Source: Asaia bogorensis (lineage in GTDB: Bacteria > Pseudomonadota > Alphaproteobacteria > Acetobacterales > Acetobacteraceae). Taken from it: DNA of 5,046 nt. The notes beneath the pieces are model-generated. The model was not told where the DNA came from, searched no databases, and saw only the letters and a program-made list of their open reading frames with translations. The stretch spans positions 1 through 5,046 of the forward strand of contig CAMCEP010000219.1 of NCBI GenBank assembly GCA_945873675.1, given 5' to 3'. Made by a program: the position numbers and the translations under genes. Positions 1 to 5,046 of the stretch are shown piece by piece (the first letter of the stretch is position 1; every line of letters begins with the position of its first letter).

Positions 1-588
1 CGCCAGCGCCGCCTGCATGGCACCGGCAATCTGGGCCGAGCGCATCAGTGCGGTGCAAAGCAAGCCCGCTTCCGCGCCCCAGCCATTAGGCAAAACCGCT
101 TCCGCGATGGGTGCGCCGATGATACGCGCCCGATCCCGCGGCTCATGGCCGATATTGCCGGCTTCTTCCCAAGCGAGCGCGGCAGCCGGGTAAAGCGCGA
201 TGCGCGCTCCATCAAGCAGCGCAACATGGCCGGCATGGCGCCCCCAGGGAATGGCGCCATTGCGCGCGCCAAAACTCAGCGCGCCTTCGGGCGGCGTGAT
301 GCCCGCTACCGCCAACAAGGCATTGCCGAAAATGCTCTCCGCCAGCGGCACGGGCGCGGCGTGGCGGCCCAACACTTCCAATAACGGCGCCACATCGCTG
401 AAGCCCAGGCCAACACCGCCCGCATCTTCCGCCACCAGCGCGCCATTCAGGCCAAGCGCCGCCATGGAATCCCAGGTAGCAGCAGGCCAGGTGCCGGCTT
501 CCAGGCTGCGCAGCACCGCCACATCCGCCGCATCCGTCAGCGCGCGATCCGCCTGTTCGGCGAGTTCCGTTGCGATTTCGCTTGCCAT
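1..588 (-). CDS. Acyl-CoA dehydrogenase-like protein, probable non-FAD-binding partner subunit (C-terminus cut off by window edge)
   Basis: The frame is open from an ATG at 588 to the window edge, giving the first 196 residues. Residues 1-95 look like an acyl-CoA dehydrogenase N-terminal helical domain, with the stretches ALGLNGALVAEDAGGVGLGF (44-63) and LLEVLGRHAAPVPLAES (69-85), which are typical of this superfamily. The middle part (about 97-170) is short and degenerate: the GxSEP..GSD flavin signature and the WxT motif are absent. A C-terminal helical domain seems to begin near 172 (CTALMRSAQIAGAMQAAL, 178-195). Such reduced subunits are known as partners of a full subunit in heteromeric enzymes, for example the mycobacterial FadE26/FadE27 and FadE28/FadE29 pairs. 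Its ATG lies one base after the TGA of the other dehydrogenase gene, which supports coupled translation of equal amounts. The ribosome site is weak (GGGG about 10 bases upstream). Family membership is fairly sure; the partner role is inferred. Confidence 0.85.
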   Translation of the reverse strand, partial: MASEIATELAEQADRALTDAADVAVLRSLEAGTWPAATWDSMAALGLNGALVAEDAGGVGLGFSDVAPLLEVLGRHAAPVPLAESIFGNALLAVAGITPPEGALSFGARNGAIPWGRHAGHVALLDGARIALYPAAALAWEEAGNIGHEPRDRARIIGAPIAEAVLPNGWGAEAGLLCTALMRSAQIAGAMQAALA

Positions 589-589
589 A

Positions 590-1729
590 TCAGCGCAGCC
601 CCAATTCGCGCGCGATAATACCGCGCATGATTTCCCGTGTGCCACCGCGCAAGGAAAAGGTCGGCACAATCTGCGTCAGATAGGCATGCATGCGGCGGAT
701 ATCCTCTGGCATGTCCTCGGTCGCGATCAGATCACGCACCACATTGGGCAAAGCCTGTTCGAAATCATTGCCCAAATCCTTGACCAGCGCTGCCTGCCGC
801 ACCGGATCCTGCCCATCTTCCAACATCCCAGCCACCGCCACCGACATATTGCGCAGCGCCCAAAGCCGCGCGACTTGCCGGCCAAGCGCAGGCGCCGCAG
901 CGCCATCCTGCTGCAGCGTTGACATCGCTGCTTCCAACAAAGGATGTGATGACAAATACCGGTCTGGCCCGCTGCGCTCAAACGCCAATTCGCTGGTGGC
1001 TTGCGCCCAGCCCGCGCCTTCCTGCCCCACCAGCGCATCTTCTGGCAGCATCACATCATCGAAGGTGATTTCATTAAAACCTTTTTCGCCCACCAAGTCG
1101 CGGATTGGGCGAATATGCACGCCAGGTGCGCGCAGATTTACCAGCACTTGCGAAAGCCCAATATGCCGCGCGCCACCTTCCGGTGCAGGAGAGGTGCGCA
1201 CCAACGCAATCATCCAATCACAAAGATGCCCGAAGGTGGTCCAAATCTTCCGGCCATTCAGTTTCCAGCCGCCATCCACCTTTTCCGCCTTGGTGCGGAG
1301 CGATGCCAGATCACTCCCCGAATCAGGTTCCGACAAGCCGATACAAAACGCGTATTCACCGCTGGCGATGCGCGGCAGGAAGTGGCGCTTCTGATCTTCC
1401 GTGCCGAGCCTGAGGATCAACGGACCGGATTGCCGATCCCCGATCCAATGCGCGCCCACCGGTGCGCCGGCGGCGAGCATTTCTTCGAGCACGATATTGC
1501 GTTCCAGAAAGCTGCGTTCCGCGCCGCCAAATTCGCGCGGCCAGCACATGCCAATCCAACCCTTGGCGCCGACAGCGCGGGTGAAATTCCGGTCAAACCC
1601 CATCCAGGATCGGGCGCGGATTTCCGGCGTAAATTCTTCTGCGTGTCCTGCAAGAAATTCGCGAACTTCCGCACGCAGCGCCGCCGCACCTTCTGGCGCA
1701 TCACGCAAATCGAAACGAAGACCAGCCAT
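590..1729 (-). CDS. Acyl-CoA dehydrogenase, FAD-binding subunit (FadE26/CaiA-like)
   Basis: The product is a flavoenzyme of 379 residues that would introduce an alpha-beta double bond into an acyl-CoA thioester and pass electrons to ETF in the cytoplasm. An N-terminal helical domain (about 10-125) contains WPREFGGAERSFLERNIVLEE (within 63-83). The middle beta domain starts with the family signature GLSEPDSGSDLASLRTKA (131-148), followed by GGWKLNGRKIWTT (153-165) and the GFNEITFDDVMLPEDALVG stretch (217-235). The C-terminal domain ends in GGTREIMRGIIARELGL (362-378). The usual C-terminal catalytic Glu of medium-chain enzymes (YEGT) is Gly362 here, whereas Glu251 in FERSG lies where isovaleryl-CoA dehydrogenase and FadE26 carry theirs. 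The usual RxxFG motif is also missing. These traits fit the catalytic half of a heteromeric dehydrogenase whose other half is the next gene. The start follows an AAGGGGG ribosome site with 7-base spacing. The substrate is unknown. Confidence 0.95.
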   Translation of the reverse strand: MAGLRFDLRDAPEGAAALRAEVREFLAGHAEEFTPEIRARSWMGFDRNFTRAVGAKGWIGMCWPREFGGAERSFLERNIVLEEMLAAGAPVGAHWIGDRQSGPLILRLGTEDQKRHFLPRIASGEYAFCIGLSEPDSGSDLASLRTKAEKVDGGWKLNGRKIWTTFGHLCDWMIALVRTSPAPEGGARHIGLSQVLVNLRAPGVHIRPIRDLVGEKGFNEITFDDVMLPEDALVGQEGAGWAQATSELAFERSGPDRYLSSHPLLEAAMSTLQQDGAAAPALGRQVARLWALRNMSVAVAGMLEDGQDPVRQAALVKDLGNDFEQALPNVVRDLIATEDMPEDIRRMHAYLTQIVPTFSLRGGTREIMRGIIARELGLR

Positions 1730-1736
1730 GGTGTAG

Positions 1737-1743
1737 CCCCCTT
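1737..1743 (-). promoter_or_regulatory. Ribosome binding site of the FAD-binding acyl-CoA dehydrogenase
   Basis: The minus strand reads AAGGGGG, ending 7 bases before the ATG at 1729. It overlaps the TAA stop codon of the preceding CoA-transferase gene. This is the best-placed Shine-Dalgarno-like site at any junction here, and it supports the chosen start. Confidence 0.6.
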
Positions 1744-2965
1744 ACAAAACGCCGGCGGCGCGTGCCGCGGCGATTTCTTCTTCGGTCATTTCGGCGAATT
1801 CACGCAGCACTGCATCCGTATGCTCCCCAGGTGCAGGGATGCCGTAGCGATAGGCGACCGGCGTTGCAGCAAGCCGCAAGGGTGATGCCGGCACCCGCAC
1901 GCGCCCGCCCGCATGATGCGGTATTTCCACTATCAGTCCGCGGGCCTTGGCATGTGGATCGGCTTCCACATCGGCGGCGGTATTGATGGGGCCAGAGGTA
2001 ATCTTGGCATCTTCCAGCACCGCCAACCATTCCGCCCGTGGCCTATGGCGCAGGACATCATGCATCATGCCAAGCAACAAATCGCGATTGGCCGCACGGT
2101 CGCGGGCGCGGCGGAAACGCTCATCCTCTGCCCATGCGGGATGGCCCAGTGCTGCGGCCAGCCTGACAAATTCACGATCATTCAAAACGCCGATGACGAA
2201 TTTTGCGTCCGATCCCTGAAACACGCCGTAAGGCACTGCTACCACCGCATCATTGCCGGTGCGCTGCATCAGCTTGCCGGCATTCAGCCAGGACGTCATC
2301 GGCGCCTGCATCAACGACACCATCGTTTCATAGAGCGAGACTTCGCAATACTGCCCCTCACCGGTCTGATCGCGATGCCGTAGCGCGGCAAGGATGGAAA
2401 CTGTCGCGGCAAAGCCCGTGAACATATCTGCAACCGGCACACCAACACGCTGCGGACCGCCGCCTGGCTTGCCATCGGCCTCACCGGTTACTTCCATCAA
2501 CCCAGCCATGGCTTGCGCCACAAAATCATAACCCGAGCGATGCGCGTAAGGCCCATCCTGACCAAAGCCTGTCACGGAACAATAGACCAGGCGCGGATTG
2601 ATAGCGCGCAAATCCTCATAGCCCAGGCCATAGCGTGCCAGCGTGCCGGTGCGGAAATTTTCGATCAGCACATCCGCCTTCGCCACGATGCGCTTCAGGA
2701 TCGTCGCCCCTTCCGCTTGGGTGAAATCCAGGCTGAGCGAGCGCTTGTTCCGATTGAGCGAGGTAAAATAGGTGCTGTCATCACTCCCCGGCACAAAGGG
2801 CGGGCCGAGCGCGCGCAGATCATCGCCATTGCCCTGGCGTTCCAGCTTGACGATTTCGGCGCCTAGATCGCCCAGCATTTGTGCGCAAAGCGGGCCGGCC
2901 ACCACGCGGGTCAGATCAATCACGCGAAGCCCGGTCAGCGCGCCAGGCTTTGGGGTTTCTGTCAT
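1742..2965 (-). CDS. CaiB/BaiF (class III) CoA-transferase
   Basis: The 407-residue product has the normal length for a family III CoA-transferase, an enzyme that moves CoA between carboxylic acids through an aspartyl-CoA thioester or anhydride intermediate. The N-terminal Rossmann-like part shows GLRVIDLTRVVAGPLCAQML (12-31), GDLGAEIVKLE (32-42) and LNRNKRSLSLD (70-80), then ADVLIENFRTGTLARYGL (97-114) and VTGFGQDGPYAHRSGYDF (131-148). Asp180 in GVPVADMFTG is the probable nucleophile, matching Asp169 of formyl-CoA transferase. The C-terminal part (about 215-330) carries the usual small domain with the LNDREF and ITSGPINTAADV stretches, and the chain finishes on the first domain with HTDAVLREFAEMTEEEIAAA (382-401). 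The gene starts 6 bases after the synthetase stop and ends 12 bases before the dehydrogenase. Family assignment is secure. The acids it exchanges are unknown, so names such as formyl-, succinyl- or carnitine-CoA transferase are not justified. Confidence 0.96.
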   Translation of the reverse strand: MTETPKPGALTGLRVIDLTRVVAGPLCAQMLGDLGAEIVKLERQGNGDDLRALGPPFVPGSDDSTYFTSLNRNKRSLSLDFTQAEGATILKRIVAKADVLIENFRTGTLARYGLGYEDLRAINPRLVYCSVTGFGQDGPYAHRSGYDFVAQAMAGLMEVTGEADGKPGGGPQRVGVPVADMFTGFAATVSILAALRHRDQTGEGQYCEVSLYETMVSLMQAPMTSWLNAGKLMQRTGNDAVVAVPYGVFQGSDAKFVIGVLNDREFVRLAAALGHPAWAEDERFRRARDRAANRDLLLGMMHDVLRHRPRAEWLAVLEDAKITSGPINTAADVEADPHAKARGLIVEIPHHAGGRVRVPASPLRLAATPVAYRYGIPAPGEHTDAVLREFAEMTEEEIAAARAAGVL

Positions 2966-2968
2966 GAT

Positions 2969-2974
2969 ACCTCA
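2969..2974 (-). promoter_or_regulatory. Ribosome binding site of the CoA-transferase, overlapping the preceding stop codon
   Basis: The minus strand reads TGAGGT: the TGA that ends the synthetase gene forms part of a GAGG Shine-Dalgarno core lying about 4 bases before the ATG at 2965. The spacing is shorter than the usual 5-9 bases, which suggests that translation is coupled to the synthetase gene rather than started independently. Confidence 0.45.
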
Positions 2975-4582
2975 GCCACCGCGCACCCGGGCGCGCAATT
3001 CGAATTTCTGGATTTTGCCTGTTGCGGTTTTGGGTAGCGGGCCGAAGGTGATGTGGCGCGGCACCTTAAAGCCCGCCAGATTGGCGCGGCAAAAAGCATT
3101 TATCGCATCTCGATTTTCCGCAGCGCCCGGCTTCAGCGTGATGAAAGCATGCGGCACTTCGCCCCATTTTTCATCTGGGTGTGCCACCACGGCTGCTTCC
3201 ATCACATCCGGATGGCGATAGAGCGTTTCTTCGACTTCAAGGCTGCTGATATTCTCACCGCCCGAGATCACAATATCCTTGGCCCGGTCCTTGACTTCGA
3301 TATAGCCATCGGGGTGCAGCACACCCAAATCACCGGTACGGAACCAACCATCCACAAAGACCGCTGCATTTGCCTTGGGGTTTCGCAAATAACCCTTCAT
3401 CACGGTATTGCCGCGCAGCGCAATTTCACCAATTGTCGCGCCATCGGCCGGCACAGCCGCACCCGTTTCGGTATTGATCACGGTCGCTTCTTCCAACGTT
3501 GGCAAGGCAACACCTTGCCGCGCCATGAAGGCGGCTTTTTCCGCTAAAGGCAGGTCATGCAAGCCTGGCTGCCAGGCGCAAAGCAATGAAGGGCCGTAGC
3601 ATTCCGTCAGGCCATAAAGATGCGTGACATCGAAGCCGAGGTTCTCCATGGCCGCGATCACCGGGGAGGGCGGCGCCGCGCCGCCAGTGGCAATCCCCAC
3701 GCGATGCGCGAAGCTGCGACGCTGATCTTCCGGCGCATGGATCAACATGGTCAACACCACCGGCGCGGCGCAAAGATGCGTGACGCCATGTTCAGCAATC
3801 AGGGCGAAAATCCGCGCAGGCTCTATGCGACGCAGGCAGATATGCGTACCGCCTTGCAGCGTGACAGCCCAGGTATAGGTCCAACCATTGCAATGAAACA
3901 TGGGCAGCGTCCAAAGATAGACGCTTTGCGCATTCAACCCAAAGGATAACGCATTGCCGCAGGCATTGAGGTAAGCACCGCGATGATGCACCACCACACC
4001 CTTGGGGTCACCCGTGGTGCCAGATGTATAGGAAAGCGAAATCGCCGCCCATTCATCTGGTGGCGGCACCACAGGAAAGGCAGGATCACCGCCGGCGATG
4101 AAATCCTCATAAGCTGTTGCTTCAATTTCGGCGCCAACTGGGCCTTCGGGATCATCAACGATGATAATGCGCGGCGCGCTTTCCTGACCTTCCAGGGCTG
4201 TATTCACGAGCGCGGCAAATTCACGGTCCAGCAGCAGAATCTTGGCGCCCGAATGGACCAGAATGAAGCGCACTGTCGGCGCATCCAGCCGCGTATTGAT
4301 GGGGCAGAGCACCGCATGCGCCATGGGCACGGCGTTATGTGCTTCCAGCATTTCCGGAATATTCGGCAGAAGCGCTGCCACAACATCGCCCGGCGCAATA
4401 CCCGCCTGACGTAGCGCGGAAGCCAAGCGCCGGCTGCGGTCCAGAAACTGCGCATAGGTGATGCGCCGCGCGCCATGAATAATGGCGACACGCTTACCCC
4501 AGACATGTGCCGCGCGCGGCAGGAAGGAAGCCGGGGAAAGCGGCACGTGATTGGCGGCGGTTTTCGGCAGATCATCCTGCAT
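2972..4582 (-). CDS. AMP-forming acyl-CoA synthetase (ANL superfamily, AlkK/DmdB-like medium-chain type)
   Basis: The 536-residue product activates a carboxylic acid with ATP to an acyl-adenylate and then to acyl-CoA. All core motifs of the adenylate-forming family are visible: the phosphate-binding loop YTSGTTGDPKG (185-195), LPMFHCNGW (226-234), the ATP-binding YGLTE (323-327), GWFRTGDLG (412-420) with the ribose-binding Asp418, the hinge region DRAKDIVISGGENISSLEVE (432-451), and the C-terminal catalytic lysine Lys523 in PKTATGK (517-523). FHCNGW and PINTRLDA (94-101) are typical of the branch holding AlkK-type medium-chain synthetases and DmdB. No signal peptide or membrane segment is seen, so it is probably cytoplasmic. 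It lies 3 bases after the DUF6285 gene and 6 before the CoA-transferase. It supplies the CoA ester for the rest of the operon. The chain length or substrate cannot be told from motifs, and a role like LvaE of the levulinate pathway is possible. Confidence 0.96.
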   Translation of the reverse strand: MQDDLPKTAANHVPLSPASFLPRAAHVWGKRVAIIHGARRITYAQFLDRSRRLASALRQAGIAPGDVVAALLPNIPEMLEAHNAVPMAHAVLCPINTRLDAPTVRFILVHSGAKILLLDREFAALVNTALEGQESAPRIIIVDDPEGPVGAEIEATAYEDFIAGGDPAFPVVPPPDEWAAISLSYTSGTTGDPKGVVVHHRGAYLNACGNALSFGLNAQSVYLWTLPMFHCNGWTYTWAVTLQGGTHICLRRIEPARIFALIAEHGVTHLCAAPVVLTMLIHAPEDQRRSFAHRVGIATGGAAPPSPVIAAMENLGFDVTHLYGLTECYGPSLLCAWQPGLHDLPLAEKAAFMARQGVALPTLEEATVINTETGAAVPADGATIGEIALRGNTVMKGYLRNPKANAAVFVDGWFRTGDLGVLHPDGYIEVKDRAKDIVISGGENISSLEVEETLYRHPDVMEAAVVAHPDEKWGEVPHAFITLKPGAAENRDAINAFCRANLAGFKVPRHITFGPLPKTATGKIQKFELRARVRGG

Positions 4583-4585
4583 GCG

Positions 4586-4945
4586 TCACCCCTTTCCCAA
4601 AACCCGTGGCGCACTGATGGCGCAACGCATCCGCGCTGCCTCACGCAATAATGCCGCCACTTCCGCGTGATGCGCGCTGCCCGGATCATAGGCGCCCGCG
4701 CGAATGGCGGCAGCCAAGGCGCGGTCTGGCTCGTCAGCAGCACCGGTCAGGCGCTGCATCGTGGCGCGCGTGGCCGACATCCAAGCCTCATCCTGCGTTG
4801 CCTCTCGCGCTGCAATCGCCATGGCATTCGCGATCATGCGCGCGGTGAAGGCATCCTTGCCGGAAAGTTTGGGCAAAATCTCCTGCAACAGCGCATCACG
4901 CGCCGTGGCCAGTAGGCTTGGGCCTTCCGGGGCTTCACGCTGCAT
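4586..4945 (-). CDS. Small DUF6285-like protein, possible LvaB-type partner of the phosphotransferase
   Basis: This is a 119-residue soluble, mainly helical, alanine-rich protein with no signal peptide or membrane segment. The stretch LLATARDALLQEILPKLSGK (11-30), then DAFTARMIANAMAIAAREA (31-49), matches the pattern of the DUF6285 family (recalled, not searched). That family has about this length and is usually found beside APH-type phosphotransferases and acyl-CoA dehydrogenases. From memory, the small LvaB protein of the Pseudomonas putida levulinate operon is of this type and is needed with the kinase LvaA to phosphorylate 4-hydroxyvaleryl-CoA. The gene overlaps the phosphotransferase gene by 11 bases, so the two are probably translated together and may form a complex. 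No catalytic motif is recognisable. The start at 4945 has GGGGG 6 bases upstream. DUF6285 membership is likely; the function as an LvaB-like subunit is inference. Confidence 0.85.
   Translation of the reverse strand: MQREAPEGPSLLATARDALLQEILPKLSGKDAFTARMIANAMAIAAREATQDEAWMSATRATMQRLTGAADEPDRALAAAIRAGAYDPGSAHHAEVAALLREAARMRCAISAPRVLGKG
4589..4595 (-). promoter_or_regulatory. Ribosome binding site of the acyl-CoA synthetase
   Basis: The minus strand reads AAAGGGG, ending 6 bases before the ATG at 4582 and lying inside the last codons of the DUF6285 gene. It supports the chosen start of the synthetase and couples it to the gene before it. Confidence 0.5.
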
Positions 4946-5046
4946 GGGGTACCCCCGTCATATTCAGGATTTCCCATTCAAGCTCTGGTACGATATGGCC
5001 CGTGAGTGCCAATTCCAGGCTGGTTTCCTTGCCGGAGAGATGCCGC
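4935..5046 (-). CDS. APH-family phosphotransferase, C-terminal end only
   Basis: Only the last 36 residues are in the window; the frame is open to the edge at 5046 and stops at TGA 4937-4935. The tail has the pattern SLELALTGHIVPELEWEIL (9-27). This resembles the final helix of aminoglycoside-phosphotransferase-like kinases of the acyl-CoA type (ACAD10/ACAD11 N-terminal domain and LvaA), whose C-termini often read like LELAAIGRRVAELEWDLL. The kinase motifs themselves would lie outside the window, so the call rests on this short tail plus the following DUF6285 gene, which commonly neighbours such kinases. The 11-base overlap with that gene points to coupled translation. If correct, it would phosphorylate a hydroxyacyl-CoA in the cytoplasm rather than an antibiotic. 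A different protein with a similar helical end cannot be excluded. Confidence 0.65.
   Translation of the reverse strand, partial: RHLSGKETSLELALTGHIVPELEWEILNMTGVPHAA
4952..4956 (-). promoter_or_regulatory. Ribosome binding site of the DUF6285 gene
   Basis: The minus strand reads GGGGG, ending 6 bases before the ATG at 4945, within the end of the phosphotransferase gene. Four of these bases belong to the perfect 10-base palindrome GGGGTACCCC at 4946-4955, directly before the start codon. Confidence 0.45.

Noticed and set aside
1..588. The second dehydrogenase as a decayed pseudogene
   Set aside because: The missing middle-domain motifs could suggest decay, but the frame is intact, the N-terminal domain is well kept and the gene is tightly coupled to a full subunit, which better fits a heteromer partner.
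1730..1741. Internal promoter or terminator between the CoA-transferase and the dehydrogenase
   Set aside because: The gap is only 12 bases and is explained by a ribosome binding site; no hairpin with a T-run is present.
200..1885. Long plus-strand open frames (for example 200-922, 690-1394 and 1001-1885) opposite the dehydrogenase and CoA-transferase genes
   Set aside because: They lie antisense to genes with clear family motifs, overlap one another, have low-complexity Ser/Arg/Pro/Ala-rich translations with no recognisable domain, and are expected where GC-rich genes leave few stop codons on the other strand.
3053..4414. Plus-strand open frames opposite the acyl-CoA synthetase (3053-3547, 3620-3949, 3983-4414)
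   Set aside because: They are shadows of the synthetase gene, rich in His, Arg and Ala, with no domain and no convincing ribosome site.
4204..4743. Minus-strand 179-residue frame spanning the synthetase/DUF6285 junction
   Set aside because: It is an out-of-frame reading of two genes that have strong or family-consistent products; its translation is rich in Arg, Cys and Trp and shows no motif.
4935..5046. Antibiotic-resistance aminoglycoside phosphotransferase
   Set aside because: The visible tail and the DUF6285 and acyl-CoA neighbours fit the metabolic kinase branch, and no resistance-type motif is in the window.

Overview
The window is one densely packed stretch of a minus-strand operon for acyl-CoA metabolism. 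Read in the direction of transcription (from base 5046 down to base 1) it holds six genes: the C-terminal end of an APH-like phosphotransferase, a small DUF6285-type protein, an AMP-forming acyl-CoA synthetase, a class III (CaiB/BaiF) CoA-transferase, an FAD-binding acyl-CoA dehydrogenase, and a second, reduced acyl-CoA dehydrogenase-like subunit cut off by the window edge. Gene junctions run from an 11-base overlap to a 12-base gap. There is no room for an internal promoter or terminator, no RNA gene, no mobile element and no repeat array. Nothing longer than 12 bases is left unexplained by coding sequence.

The DNA is GC-rich (roughly 60 percent by eye), yet its codons favour GAA over GAG and GAT over GAC. 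Together with the gene content this suggests a proteobacterium, most likely an alphaproteobacterium of the Acetobacteraceae/Rhodospirillales kind. That is inference from composition and gene type only.

Working model: the synthetase and/or the CoA-transferase load a carboxylic acid onto CoA, and the two dehydrogenase subunits form one heteromeric flavoenzyme that oxidises the acyl-CoA. The phosphotransferase plus the small DUF6285 protein resemble the LvaA/LvaB pair of the Pseudomonas putida levulinate pathway, which phosphorylates a 4-hydroxyacyl-CoA. If that parallel holds, the operon handles a hydroxylated acid, with the kinase module removing the hydroxyl group and the dehydrogenase pair continuing the degradation. 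The true substrate cannot be read from the sequence.

All complete genes look intact, with their family motifs present. The two most interesting points are the split dehydrogenase, in which the second subunit has lost the FAD-binding middle-domain motifs and the first has lost the usual C-terminal glutamate and arginine motifs, and the kinase plus DUF6285 module next to acyl-CoA genes.
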